Assembly (NCBI GenBank): GCA_014208095.1
Contig: JACHMT010000004.1
Location: 806,001-870,000, forward strand
Length of the DNA: 64,000 nucleotides
DNA from: Actinospineispora eucalypti
GTDB taxonomy: Bacteria > Actinomycetota > Actinomycetes > Mycobacteriales > Pseudonocardiaceae
Direction of reading: 5' to 3'
In this document: positions 1-8,888 of the stretch, piece after piece
How the letters are laid out: the number at the start of each line of letters is the position of its first letter
How positions within the stretch are numbered: position 1 is the first letter of the stretch
Made by a program: the position numbers and the translations under genes
Notes under the pieces: model-generated
Told to the model about the DNA's origin: nothing
The model's input: only the letters and a program-made list of their open reading frames with translations
Databases searched by the model: none

Positions 1-704
1 CACGTTGTCCGTTCGGGTGCCCTTGTGCGCGGCGCCGTTGGCTCGTAGTGGTCGCGGCCACCAGCGCGTGGGCACCACCGCGGCCGCCCCGGCGGTGACC
101 GAGGTGCAAGCCGGCGGCGCCGATCGTGGCGGGGAAGTGCGCGGAACCGATGCCGCTCTATGCCCCCGTGGTCGCGTGAGGAGTTCGCCGATGCCGCCGC
201 CTGGCCCGCGACGTGCACCAGTTGCACGTACCGGCGGCGCTCACGCACGGGGCGGCTTGTGATGCGGGACCGCCACGAGACTTCCGAATTTCCAAACGTG
301 ACTAGTCGCGAGACCGATCTCGCGATCGATCACGGGGGAGATGAGTGGCGAGACCAAGTGTCTCGATTCTCCCGAGACGTTCGAGAAACTCAATCTCGCG
401 AGATTGTCTCTCGCGAGCCTATCTCGTCTCCCTCGCAACTGGCCCGGGACAAATCTGAACGAAGGGTGCAGGACCTGCTAGAAACTCCGTGTCGACGGTG
501 ACTGGAGCCGTGGCGTAGTGCTGTTGACCAGTAGAAATAGTGTTAGAATTGATTGCTGGATGCGAGCCGCTGACCACGGTCAGAACTATTTAGATGGCGC
601 GCGGTTCGGGATGCTGTGTTTTGTGGCTGCAAGATGCCTCGAAATGGTCAATCGAACGCTTGACGTGACCGTCGGGGCGCGCGCCAAGGACGAAAGGAAT
701 TCAC
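1..704. other. Interior end of an integrated element, no confident gene
   Basis: No convincing gene is visible here. Short open stretches (about 2-262, 160-501 and 518-712 on the plus strand) have no recognisable domain, and a reading frame ending near 178 could be the tail of a broken gene. Palindromes fill 303-420 (separate entry). GC drops between about 515 and 640, a plausible place for the promoter of the recombinase gene that starts at 705. From its position next to the recombinase and tRNA-Arg, I infer that this stretch belongs to the mobile element, whose body would lie left of the window. Confidence 0.5.
303..420. repeat. Cluster of CTCGCGAG-centred palindromes
   Basis: A perfect 16-bp palindrome, CAATCTCGCGAGATTG, lies at 391-406. 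A second CTCGCGAG core follows at 410-417. Further copies of the half-motif TCTCGCGA/TCGCGAGA occur at 305-314 and 318-325, and GTCTCG (360-365) faces CGAGAC (373-378). So many copies in 120 bases suggest binding sites for a dimeric DNA-binding protein of the element: a repressor, recombination directionality factor, partition protein or replication initiator. Which of these is not shown by the sequence. Confidence 0.7.
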
Positions 705-2711
705 GTGGCTAACCAGCCAGTCAACCCGCCGAGACCGAGAAATCGGGACCGGCCAGGGTTGCCGAGCGGGTCTCGCCGCCCGGCGGGTGTGGTGTCCGCG
801 CGGGTGCCGGTGTCGGGGCCGTCCGGGTTGTCGGACTACGCGGTCTCGCCGATGGGTGCGCCGACCCGGTTGTTGGGTGGTGAGGTGCGGGTGGCGTTCG
901 TGGGGCGCTGCTCGACCGAGGACCAGCAAGACCCGCGCCAGTCGATGATCCGGCAGCTGGAGAACAGTCGGCGGGCGTTGCCGGAGGCGTGGGTGATCGT
1001 GGCCCATTTCTTCGATGTCGAGTCGGGCCGGATGGAGCTGGAGCAGCGCGGACAGGGCGTCGACTACGAGCGGTTCGATATCCCGATCTCCCGCGACGGC
1101 GGGATCGCGGACCTGTTGGCCGAGGCCAAGCATCCGGGGCGGCGGTTCGACGTGGTGATTTGTGAGAGCGTGTCGCGCATCGCGCGGCGCACGTTCGAGA
1201 GCTTGGAGATCGAGCGTGAGTTGGAGCGGGCTGAGGTGCCGCTGTTCGCGTCGAACGAGCCGATCACCCTGGACGGCAGCTGGGCGCAGCGTCTGCTGCA
1301 GCGGCGGATCAACCAAAGCGTCGCCGAGTGGGAAGTCGCGAACACCCTCGAACAATCCTGGGGTGGGCTGTGCACCCATGTGCGGGATGGCTGGAACATC
1401 GGCAAACCCTGCTACGGGTACAAGGCGAAAACCTACCGCCACCCCAACCCGGTCAAGGCCGAGCGCGGCCACACCAAAACCCGCCTCGAACCCGACGCCG
1501 CACGCGCGGAGACCGTCACGCAGATCGCGTTGTGGCGCTACCACGAGCGGCTCGGCTACGACACCATCGCTGACCGGCTCAACGCCGACCTGGACAGATA
1601 CCCGCCACCGGAGCCGACCAGCAAAGCCCGCGCACGCGGGGCGTGGGGGAAGACCAGCGTCATGGAGATTCTGCGGAACCCGAAATACACCGGCTACCAG
1701 GTGTTCAACCGGCGCGCGTCCCGGTCGCGGCACGGGAAGGTGAACGACCCGATGAAGTGGGTGTGGTCACCCGAACCCGTGCACGAGCCGCTCATCCCCA
1801 AGTGGATGTATGACGAGCTGGCCGCCCGCCGGGGCGCGAGACGCGGCTCCCGAGACGGCAACGAGCCCAACAACCACACCGGGACCAGGCGGACCTATGT
1901 GCTGCGCGGCATGATCTTCTGTCGGTGCGGGCGGCGGATGACCGGCAACCAACGTCACGGCCGCACCTACTACCTGTGCTGGCCGCGCAACAACAACCGC
2001 GGCCGCCCCGACACCTACGCCGGCCACCCCAAAACCGTGTACCTACGCGAAGACGCCCTGATGGACGCGATCTCCCGGTTCTACGCCGATCGCGTCTTCG
2101 GCCCACACCGCCAAGAACTCCTCGCCGCCGACCTCGCCGGCGTCGACGACCAACAGACCGAAGCGCGGGACAACGAGCGGAAACGCTGGCAAGCGCAGCT
2201 GGCGAAGATCGCGCAACGGCAGCACAACCTCATGCAGCAAGCCCAGGACGGCGACCCCAACGACCCGTTCACCCAAGCCCTACGCGGCACATACAACCAA
2301 CTCGAAGCCGAGAAATCCACGATCCACACGATCCTCGCCGATCTGGACACGACCGACCAGGCCGAGCCGCACCGGCCAACAGCCAACGACGCGGCGCTAC
2401 TGGATGCGCTGCCTCACCTGGTCATCAGCCTGCACCGCGCACCTGAGGAGCTGCTGCGCCGGTTGTTCGAGATCACCAAGCTCACGGTCCACGAACACGA
2501 CAGCGACAACGTGACCATCACCATTACGCTGCCCGCCGACGACCTACCCGCCATCGCTGACACAGCCGAAAGGATCACCGAAATCATGCCCCCACACGAC
2601 GACAACCCGGGCCAAACGGCCAACAACGGGTTCCGTGTGGATGCTGTACGTGCCCCCGGCAGGATTCGAACCTGCGCTCCCGCCTCCGGAGGGCGGTGCT
2701 CTATCCCCTGA
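705..2711 (+). CDS. Large serine recombinase (integrase)
   Basis: Site-specific recombinase of the large serine family, 668 aa, a usual length. The N-terminal resolvase domain (about residues 60-215) carries the nucleophile in GRCSTEDQQDP (Ser70) and the conserved ESVSRIAR stretch. The recombinase domain follows (about 235-375, with the typical NPKYTGYQVFNRR), then a zinc ribbon (CRCG...YYLC, about 405-430) and a charged coiled-coil stretch (about 480-540). The GTG start is preceded by AAAGGA. The last 20 or so codons read through the antisense strand of tRNA-Arg, so the natural C-terminus is set by the integration junction. The expected partners, a directionality factor and cargo, would lie left of the window. 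Confidence 0.93.
   Translation: MANQPVNPPRPRNRDRPGLPSGSRRPAGVVSARVPVSGPSGLSDYAVSPMGAPTRLLGGEVRVAFVGRCSTEDQQDPRQSMIRQLENSRRALPEAWVIVAHFFDVESGRMELEQRGQGVDYERFDIPISRDGGIADLLAEAKHPGRRFDVVICESVSRIARRTFESLEIERELERAEVPLFASNEPITLDGSWAQRLLQRRINQSVAEWEVANTLEQSWGGLCTHVRDGWNIGKPCYGYKAKTYRHPNPVKAERGHTKTRLEPDAARAETVTQIALWRYHERLGYDTIADRLNADLDRYPPPEPTSKARARGAWGKTSVMEILRNPKYTGYQVFNRRASRSRHGKVNDPMKWVWSPEPVHEPLIPKWMYDELAARRGARRGSRDGNEPNNHTGTRRTYVLRGMIFCRCGRRMTGNQRHGRTYYLCWPRNNNRGRPDTYAGHPKTVYLREDALMDAISRFYADRVFGPHRQELLAADLAGVDDQQTEARDNERKRWQAQLAKIAQRQHNLMQQAQDGDPNDPFTQALRGTYNQLEAEKSTIHTILADLDTTDQAEPHRPTANDAALLDALPHLVISLHRAPEELLRRLFEITKLTVHEHDSDNVTITITLPADDLPAIADTAERITEIMPPHDDNPGQTANNGFRVDAVRAPGRIRTCAPASGGRCSIP
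2651..2711. other. Putative attachment-site overlap between recombinase and tRNA-Arg
   Basis: The recombinase gene and the 3' three-quarters of the tRNA-Arg gene share these 61 bases in opposite orientation. Elements that target a tRNA 3' end carry a copy of that end, so the tRNA is restored on integration. The junction (attL or attR) should lie in or next to this overlap, with a second partial copy at the far end of the element, outside the window. The exact crossover dinucleotide cannot be read from one end alone. Confidence 0.45.
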
Positions 2712-2722
2712 GCTACGGGGGC
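2651..2722 (-). tRNA. tRNA-Arg(CCG)
   Basis: Complete cloverleaf read on the minus strand. The acceptor arm is GCCCCCG/CGGGGGC with discriminator A at 2651, and the D arm is GCTC/GAGC. The anticodon stem is CCGCC/GGCGG around the loop CTCCGGA, giving anticodon CCG (codon CGG). The T arm is GCAGG-TTCGAAT-CCTGC. Length is 72 nt and CCA is not encoded. Its 3' part lies inside the recombinase gene, consistent with use as an integration target. The next gene to the right is an ArgRS-like protein. Confidence 0.95.
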
Positions 2723-2823
2723 AACTTGCGGTTGCCGCTCGCTAAGCCTAGCGCACGCGTGCGCACGGGTTCGGCGGGGCGCTCGGAGCAGTCGCGGCCG
2801 GTGATGAGGCGTGGGACACGCTC

Positions 2824-2829
2824 TAGACT
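2824..2829 (+). promoter_or_regulatory. -10 box TAGACT, leaderless start of nrtL
   Basis: TAGACT ends 6 nt before the GTG at 2836, and no ribosome binding site precedes that GTG. This spacing places transcription start on the start codon. No convincing -35 box is visible. Confidence 0.5.
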
Positions 2830-2835
2830 TCCCGG

Positions 2836-3708
2836 GTGACTTCCGCCGAGCTCACCGCGCTGCTCCGGGCAGCGACCACGGGCGCCCTCGCCGATCGGGG
2901 GATCGACGCCGACGTCGTGCTGCCCGGGATCGACTGGGCGGCGGCCGCGGCGCCCCGGGTGATCACCCGTGAGCCGGCGGCGGAACGCGGTTGTTACGCC
3001 AGCGCGGTGGCCCTGAAAGTCGCCGGGGTTTGCCGCGTGCCGGCCGCTGAGCTGGCCGAACGGGTGGCGGCGCGGTTGGGGGAGCACCCGGACGTGGTCG
3101 GGGCGGAAGCGGCCGGGGCCGGGTTCGTGAACTTCCGGCTGGGTCCGGCGCCCAGGGCGGCAGTGATCGGAAAGCTGCTGGACGGCGCCGGAGACCCCCC
3201 GGAGCCGGTCGACCCGGATCCGGTCGGCCAGGAGCCGGTCGACCAGGGGCTGGCCGACGCGGTCGGTGTGGACGCCGCGCGGTACGCGCTGCACCGGTCA
3301 CCGGTGATCACCGACACCCGGCTGCTGGCCCGGTACACCGAGGAGAACCCGGTTTACCGGGTCCGCTACACGCACGCCAGGCTGGCCGCGCTGGCCCGGC
3401 ACGCGCAAGCGTTGAAGATCACACCCGGCGACCGGTTCGAGCTGCTCGGGCACCCGGCCGAGGACGCGCTGACCGCCGCCCTCGCCGAGTTCCCCGTCCT
3501 GGCGAGAACCGGGCCGAAGATCACCCGCTACCTGGAACGGCTGGCCGGCCTGGTGGCGGAGTTCGAACGGCACTGCCCCGCCCTGCCCAAGGGCGACGAA
3601 CCGACATCCGAACAACACCGAGCGAGGGTGGCGCTGGGCGCGGCCGCCCGCCGGGTCATGGCCGACGGCCTGGGCCTGCTCGGCGTGAGCGCCCCGGAGC
3701 GAATGTGA
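2836..3708 (+). CDS. nrtL: ArgS-related anticodon-binding protein (NrtL type)
   Basis: A 290-aa arginyl-tRNA synthetase relative without the catalytic core. Residues 1 to about 95 resemble the N-terminal additional domain of ArgRS (AAAAPRVITREPAAERG, GFVNFRL). Residues from about 137 on resemble the DALR anticodon-binding helical bundle (DAARYALHRSP, VRYTHARLAALARHA). Between them, where ArgRS has its Rossmann fold with the HIGH and KMSKS signatures, there is only a short Pro/Asp/Val linker (EPVDPDPVGQEPVDQG). It should therefore not charge tRNA. Similar genes upstream of lysA are known in actinomycetes. A role in binding tRNA-Arg or regulating the operon is inference. It overlaps lysA by 4 bases. 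Confidence 0.8.
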   Translation: MTSAELTALLRAATTGALADRGIDADVVLPGIDWAAAAAPRVITREPAAERGCYASAVALKVAGVCRVPAAELAERVAARLGEHPDVVGAEAAGAGFVNFRLGPAPRAAVIGKLLDGAGDPPEPVDPDPVGQEPVDQGLADAVGVDAARYALHRSPVITDTRLLARYTEENPVYRVRYTHARLAALARHAQALKITPGDRFELLGHPAEDALTAALAEFPVLARTGPKITRYLERLAGLVAEFERHCPALPKGDEPTSEQHRARVALGAAARRVMADGLGLLGVSAPERM

Positions 3709-5168
3709 GAGCGCACCCCGCCGGACCCCGGCACGCCGACCTGAACATCCCGGCCCACGCCGCCGGCATCCCGCCGGCAACCCCGGAAGAACTGGACACG
3801 CTGGCGCCGAACGTGTGGCCGCGCAACGCCGGCCGGCGTACGACAGACGGCGCGGTGGAGATCGCCGGCGTGGACGTCCGGGAGCTGGCCGCGCGCTACG
3901 GCACGCCGCTGTTCGTGCTGGACGAGGCCGACTTCCGTTCCCGCTGCCGGGAGTTCGCCCAGGCCTACGGCGAGCCGAGCGCGGTGCACTACGCGGCGAA
4001 GGCGTTCCTGTGCACCGAGGTGGCCCGGTGGATCGCCGCCGAGGGGCTCTCCCTGGACGTGTGCAGCGGCGGCGAGCTGGCCATCGCGCTGCGGGCCGGG
4101 TTCCCGCCCGAGCGCATCGCCATGCACGGCAACAACAAGTCCGTGGCGGAACTCGAACAGGGCGTGGCGGCCGGGGTCGGCACCGTCGTGCTGGACTCGT
4201 TCTTCGAGATCGCCCGGCTGGACCAGGTGGCCCGCGACCGGGGTGTCCGGCAGCCGGTGATGATCCGGGTGACGGTCGGCGTGGAGGCGCACACCCACGA
4301 GTTCATCGCCACCGCGCACGAGGACCAGAAGTTCGGGTTCTCGCTGGCCGCGCACGGGCCGGAGGGTGACTCGGACGCCGCCGAGGCGGTGCGCAGGGTG
4401 CTCAAGTGCGACGGGCTGGAGCTGATCGGGCTGCACAGCCACATCGGCTCGCAGATCTTCGACGCGAACGGCTTCGAGGTGGCCGCCCGTCGCGTGGTCG
4501 GTCTGCTTGCCGATCTGCTGACCGAGCACGGCCCCGCCCGGACCGAGTCGATCACCTCCCTGGACCTCGGCGGCGGCCTCGGCATCGCCTACCTGCCCGA
4601 CGACGACCCGCCGCCGGTGGACGCGCTGGCCGGGCAGCTGCTGGACATCGTGGGCAAGGAGTGCGCGGACGCCGGCCTGGCCATGCCGAAGGTGATGGTG
4701 GAGCCGGGCCGGGCGATCGTCGGCCCCGGCACGGTCACGCTGTACGAGGTGGGCACGCTGAAGGATGTGCCGCTGGGGCACGGCAGCTCGCGGCGCTACG
4801 TCAGCGTGGACGGCGGAATGAGCGACAACATCCGGCCGGCGCTGTACGACGCGCGCTACGACTGCCGGCTGGTCTCCCGGACGACCGCCGCCTCCGGGGC
4901 CACCCTGTCCCGCGTGGTCGGCAAGCACTGCGAGTCGGGTGACGTGCTGGTCTGGGACTGCTGGCTGCCCTCCGACCTGGCCCCCGGCGACCTCATCGCG
5001 ATCGGCGCCACCGGGGCGTACTGCTACGCCATGGCCAGCGCGTACAACCGGCTGCCCCGCCCGGCCGTGGTCGCGGTGGCCGACGGCGAGCACCGGGTGC
5101 TGCTGCGCCGGGAGACCGACGAGGACCTGTTCCGGCTGGAAGTCACCGACTCGGGGGAGGCACGGTGA
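3705..5168 (+). CDS. lysA: Diaminopimelate decarboxylase
   Basis: Last step of lysine synthesis: decarboxylation of meso-diaminopimelate, PLP-dependent, cytosolic. The 487-aa protein has the fold-III alanine-racemase-like barrel with the PLP lysine in VHYAAKAFL (about residue 93). It also has HSHIGSQI, the glycine-rich LGGGLGI, EPGRAIV, and the substrate/dimer motifs CESGDVL and GAYCYAMAS. The GTG start overlaps the nrtL stop by 4 bases and the stop overlaps hom by 4, so translation is probably coupled through nrtL-lysA-hom. Confidence 0.96.
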   Translation: MRAHPAGPRHADLNIPAHAAGIPPATPEELDTLAPNVWPRNAGRRTTDGAVEIAGVDVRELAARYGTPLFVLDEADFRSRCREFAQAYGEPSAVHYAAKAFLCTEVARWIAAEGLSLDVCSGGELAIALRAGFPPERIAMHGNNKSVAELEQGVAAGVGTVVLDSFFEIARLDQVARDRGVRQPVMIRVTVGVEAHTHEFIATAHEDQKFGFSLAAHGPEGDSDAAEAVRRVLKCDGLELIGLHSHIGSQIFDANGFEVAARRVVGLLADLLTEHGPARTESITSLDLGGGLGIAYLPDDDPPPVDALAGQLLDIVGKECADAGLAMPKVMVEPGRAIVGPGTVTLYEVGTLKDVPLGHGSSRRYVSVDGGMSDNIRPALYDARYDCRLVSRTTAASGATLSRVVGKHCESGDVLVWDCWLPSDLAPGDLIAIGATGAYCYAMASAYNRLPRPAVVAVADGEHRVLLRRETDEDLFRLEVTDSGEAR

Positions 5169-6496
5169 GCGACCCGATACGGGTGGCGCTGTTGGGGTGC
5201 GGCACGGTCGGCGGCGAGGTGGTGCGGCTGCTCGGCGAGCAGTCCGTCGAGCTGGCCGCCCGGGTCGGCGCGCCGGTGGAGCTGGTCGGAGTGGCCGTGC
5301 GCCGCCCGCACAAGCACCCCGAGGTGCCGGCCGAGCTGCTCACCGCCGATGCGTCCGGCCTGGTCAACCGGCCGGACGTGGACGTCGTGGTCGAGGTGAT
5401 CGGCGGCATCGACCCGGCGCGCGGCCTGCTGCTGGACGCGCTCAAGGCGGGCCGGGGGGTGGTCACCGCGAACAAGGCGCTGCTGGCCGAGGACGGCGTG
5501 ACGCTGGCCGAGGCCGCCGACGCGTCCGGCGCCGACCTCTACTACGAGGCCTCGGTGGCCGGCGCGATCCCGCTGCTGCGCCCGCTGCGCGAGTCGCTGG
5601 CCGGCGACAAGATCAACCGGGTGGCCGGGATCGTCAACGGCACCACCAACTTCATCCTCTCCGCGATGGCCTCCTCCGGCACCGGCTACCACGAGGCGCT
5701 GGACGAGGCCACCGAGCTGGGCTACGCGGAGGCCGACCCGAGCGCCGACGTGGACGGGTTCGACGCACAGGCCAAGGCGGCCATCCTGGCCACCCTGGCC
5801 TTCCACACCCGGGTCTCCGCCGCCGACGTGTACTGCGAGGGGATCAGCGCGGTGACCTCGGCCGACATCGCGGCGGCCGAGGCGGTCGGGTGCACGGTGA
5901 AGCTGCTGGCCATCTGCGAGCGGGTACCGGGTGAGCCCGAGTCCGTGTCCGCCCGGGTCTACCCGGCGATGGTGCCGCTCGGGCACCCGCTGGCCTCGGT
6001 GGACGGCGCGTACAACGCGGTGTTCGTGGAGGCCGAGGCGGCCGGCCAGCTGATGTTCTACGGCCAGGGCGCGGGCGGTGCGCCGACCGCCAGCGCGATC
6101 ATGGGCGACCTGGTGGCGGTGGCCCGCAACCGGGTCGCCGGCGGGCGGGGCCCGCGCGAGTCGGCGGCCGCCGGCCTGCCCATCCGGCCGATGGGCGCCA
6201 CCCCGACCCGCTACCACATCAGCCTCGAGGTGGACGACCGCGCGGGCGTGCTGGCCACCATCGCCGGGCTGTTCGCCCAGCAGGGCGTCAGCATCGCCAC
6301 CGTCCGCCAGGACGTCACGCCGAGGGACGCCGGTGCGCGCGGCGCGCGCCTGGTCATCGTCACCCACCTGGCGCCGGATGCCGCGCTCGCGGCTACCGTT
6401 GCCGCGCTCGGCGAGCTGGACGAGGTGTTCGGCGTGGACCGGGTGCTGCGGGTGGAGAACCTCGGCCGTCCGGTGACCGCATTGGGAGTGACGTGA
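5165..6496 (+). CDS. hom: Homoserine dehydrogenase
   Basis: Reduces aspartate semialdehyde to homoserine with NAD(P)H, the branch point to threonine and methionine. The 443-aa protein starts with a Rossmann motif (LLGCGTVGGEV). It has the family motif GGIDPARGLLLDAL, then the catalytic region GIVNGTTNFILSAM and GYAEADPSADVDGFDAQAK. It ends in an ACT domain (HISLEVDDRAGVLATIAG, about residues 350-430), the usual site of threonine feedback control. It overlaps lysA by 4 bases and touches the thrC start. Confidence 0.97.
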   Translation: MSDPIRVALLGCGTVGGEVVRLLGEQSVELAARVGAPVELVGVAVRRPHKHPEVPAELLTADASGLVNRPDVDVVVEVIGGIDPARGLLLDALKAGRGVVTANKALLAEDGVTLAEAADASGADLYYEASVAGAIPLLRPLRESLAGDKINRVAGIVNGTTNFILSAMASSGTGYHEALDEATELGYAEADPSADVDGFDAQAKAAILATLAFHTRVSAADVYCEGISAVTSADIAAAEAVGCTVKLLAICERVPGEPESVSARVYPAMVPLGHPLASVDGAYNAVFVEAEAAGQLMFYGQGAGGAPTASAIMGDLVAVARNRVAGGRGPRESAAAGLPIRPMGATPTRYHISLEVDDRAGVLATIAGLFAQQGVSIATVRQDVTPRDAGARGARLVIVTHLAPDAALAATVAALGELDEVFGVDRVLRVENLGRPVTALGVT

Positions 6497-7602
6497 TGCA
6501 AGGGGCAGAAGCAGTGGTCGCCGAGGTGGCGCGGCAACGCAACCGGGTGCGCTGGCCCGGGGTGATCGAGGCGTACCGGGACCGGATGCCGGTCGAGCCG
6601 GACTGGCGGGTGGTGACCCTCGGCGAGGGCGGTACCCCGCTGCTGCCCGCGCCGCACCTGTCCGACCGGGTGGGCTGTGAGGTCTACCTCAAGGTGGACG
6701 GGGCCAACCCGACCGGCTCGTTCAAGGACCGCGGCATGACCGTCGCGGTCACCGCCGCCCTGGCCAAGGGCGCGCAGGGCGTGCTCTGCGCGTCCACCGG
6801 CAACACCTCGGCCTCGGCCGCCGCCTACGCCGCGCGCGCCGGGCTGACCTGCGCGGTCCTGGTGCCGCAGGGCAAGATCGCGCTGGGCAAGCTGGCCCAG
6901 GCGGTGGCCCACGGCGCGAAGATCCTGCAGATCGAGGGTAACTTCGACGCCTGCCTGGAACTGGCCCGCAAGACCGCCGCCGAGTACCCGGTGGCCACCC
7001 TGGTGAACTCGGTCAACCCGGCCCGGATCGCCGGCCAGGCCAGCGCGGCCTACGAGATCTGCGACGAGCTGGGCGGGCCGCCGGACGTGCACTGCCTCCC
7101 GGTGGGCAACGCGGGCAACATCACCGCCTACTGGGCCGGTTACCGCGCCTATCACAGCGAGGGCCTGATCACCTCGTTGCCTCGCATGTTCGGGTTCCAG
7201 GCGGCCGGCGCCGCGCCGCTGGTGCACGGCGAGCCGGTGCGCGAGCCGGAGACCATCGCCACCGCGATCCGGATCGGTGCGCCCGCCTCCTGGGGCGGCG
7301 CGGTGGCGGCGCGGGACGAGTCGGACGGGCTGTTCGCCGCGGTGACCGACGAGGAGATCCTGACCGCCTACCGGCTGCTCTCCTCCCGGGAGGCGGTGTT
7401 CGTGGAGCCGGCCTCGGCGGCCAGCGTGGCCGGGTTGTTGCAGGTCGGGCGGGCGGGCACGCTGCCGGCCGGGTCGCGGGTGGTGTGCACGGTGACCGGG
7501 CACGGCCTGAAGGACCCGGACACCGCGCTGCTCGCGGCCGCCGACCCGGTGGTGCTCGAGGCGGACCCGAACGCGGTGGCTTCCGCACTCGGCCTGGCCT
7601 GA
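6496..7602 (+). CDS. thrC: Threonine synthase
   Basis: Converts O-phosphohomoserine to threonine with PLP. The 368-aa protein carries the PLP lysine in NPTGSFKDRGMT, CASTGNTSASAAAYAA, the phosphate-binding PVGNAGNITAYW, and the C-terminal VCTVTGHGLKDP. I chose the ATG at 6496, which overlaps the hom stop as TGATG and has GGGAG seven bases upstream. A GTG three bases earlier is the alternative. It belongs to the lysA-hom-thrC-thrB operon. Confidence 0.96.
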   Translation: MQGAEAVVAEVARQRNRVRWPGVIEAYRDRMPVEPDWRVVTLGEGGTPLLPAPHLSDRVGCEVYLKVDGANPTGSFKDRGMTVAVTAALAKGAQGVLCASTGNTSASAAAYAARAGLTCAVLVPQGKIALGKLAQAVAHGAKILQIEGNFDACLELARKTAAEYPVATLVNSVNPARIAGQASAAYEICDELGGPPDVHCLPVGNAGNITAYWAGYRAYHSEGLITSLPRMFGFQAAGAAPLVHGEPVREPETIATAIRIGAPASWGGAVAARDESDGLFAAVTDEEILTAYRLLSSREAVFVEPASAASVAGLLQVGRAGTLPAGSRVVCTVTGHGLKDPDTALLAAADPVVLEADPNAVASALGLA

Positions 7603-7605
7603 TCC

Positions 7606-8502
7606 ATGGCCAGCCGGGAGATCAAGGTCACGGTGCCGGCCTCCTCGGCCAACCTGGGGCCCGGCTTCGACACGCTGGGCCTCGCGCTGGCGTTTCACGA
7701 CGAGGTGTACGCCTCGCCGGCCGACGACGGCCTGGTGGTCGAGGTGTTCGGCGAGGGCGCCGAGGCGGTGCCCCGCGACGAGCGGCACCTGGTGGTGCGC
7801 GCCATGCGGGCCGCGTTCGAGGCGCTGGAGGACTACGGGAAGCCGCCGCCCGGGATCCGGCTGCGCTGCCACAACCGCATCCCGCACGGCCGGGGACTCG
7901 GCTCCTCGGCGGCCGCTTCGGTGGCCGGCGCGGTCGCCGCCGCCGGCCTGCTGGGGTTGGAGCCGGCCGAGGTGCCGGACGCGTTGTTGCAGGTCACGTC
8001 CCGGATGGAGGGGCACGCGGACAACGCGGCCGCGGCGCTGCTCGGCGGTTTCGTGGTGGCTTGGCAGGCCGGGGAGACATACGGCGCGGCGCGCCTGGAA
8101 CCGCACGCCGAGCTGGCGCCGGTGGCGTTCATCGCCGGCGAGGAGTCCGCCACCTCGGTCACCCGGGGACTACTGCCGGAACGGGTGCCGCTGGCCGATG
8201 CGGCGTTCACCGCCAGTCGCACCGCGCTCGGCGTCTGCGCGTTCACCACGCGCCCGGAACTGCTCATGCTGGCCACCGAGGACCGGCTGCACCAGCCGTA
8301 CCGCCGACCGGCCTATCCCGCGTCGCTGGCGCTGGTGGAGGCGCTGCGCGAGCGGGGCGTCCCGGCGGTGATCTCCGGTGCCGGCCCGACCGTGCTCGCC
8401 CTGCCGGTGGCCGGCGAGTCCTCCCCGGACCCGGCACCACCGGGGTTTATCCTCACCCCGATGGGGGTGGACCGACAGGGTGCGCAGCTGGCGACCGGGT
8501 GA
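7606..8502 (+). CDS. thrB: Homoserine kinase
   Basis: GHMP-family kinase that phosphorylates homoserine, feeding threonine synthase just upstream. The 298-aa protein has the substrate motif VPASSANLGPGFDTLGLAL, the ATP loop GRGLGSSAAASVAGA (about residues 97-111), and the C-terminal ISGAGPTVLAL motif. It starts three bases after the thrC stop. It is the last gene of the amino-acid operon; a 386-base gap with its own signals separates it from rho. Confidence 0.96.
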   Translation: MASREIKVTVPASSANLGPGFDTLGLALAFHDEVYASPADDGLVVEVFGEGAEAVPRDERHLVVRAMRAAFEALEDYGKPPPGIRLRCHNRIPHGRGLGSSAAASVAGAVAAAGLLGLEPAEVPDALLQVTSRMEGHADNAAAALLGGFVVAWQAGETYGAARLEPHAELAPVAFIAGEESATSVTRGLLPERVPLADAAFTASRTALGVCAFTTRPELLMLATEDRLHQPYRRPAYPASLALVEALRERGVPAVISGAGPTVLALPVAGESSPDPAPPGFILTPMGVDRQGAQLATG

Positions 8503-8888
8503 TCGGTGTGGGGTGGAAAGGCACGTTGAACTGCCCCGCGCGGGTGGCACACCGGGGATCGTTGTTGCCCGGTCGGCGCCCGTCCTCTACGCTCGGGCCC
8601 GTACAACGACCGCGCGTGATCCACGCCGGTACTCTCCCGAGCTGAAACCCGGGTATTGATCTCTATCTCGAGTCGTGCTGCGTTGAAGCGCGGAGGGCGT
8701 CGGTAATTGGTTATGGAGCTGGTTGTTGTCCGTTGTATTCGTCGACGCGCGCGGTGGGTCTGGTGAGCCGCCAAGGTGGATTTACCCGAGCCATTGCCTC
8801 CGCGTTTCGACCACGTCGCCGTGCAGACGGCGCCGGCGACAAATCCGCTGAGCAGCACGCCGGTGCTGGTCGGTTAGGAAGGAACTTT
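8503..8888 (+). promoter_or_regulatory. Long leader between thrB and rho
   Basis: A 386-base gap with no credible gene. It is less GC-rich in its middle (about 8650-8735), where TTGAAG (8683-8688) and TAATTG (8704-8709) are a possible but short-spaced promoter. The stretch just before rho ends in AGGAAGGAAC, a strong ribosome binding site. Long rho leaders in other bacteria host autoregulation by Rho-dependent attenuation. That could be the case here but no specific element is visible. Confidence 0.4.

Noticed and set aside
518..712. 64-codon open frame before the recombinase
   Set aside because: No ribosome site, no recognisable domain, and it overlaps the recombinase start and its probable promoter.
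8733..8888. Longer rho start upstream of 8889
   Set aside because: In-frame codons are available, but only the GTG at 8889 has a strong AGGAAGGAA site, and the extension has no Rho-like sequence.
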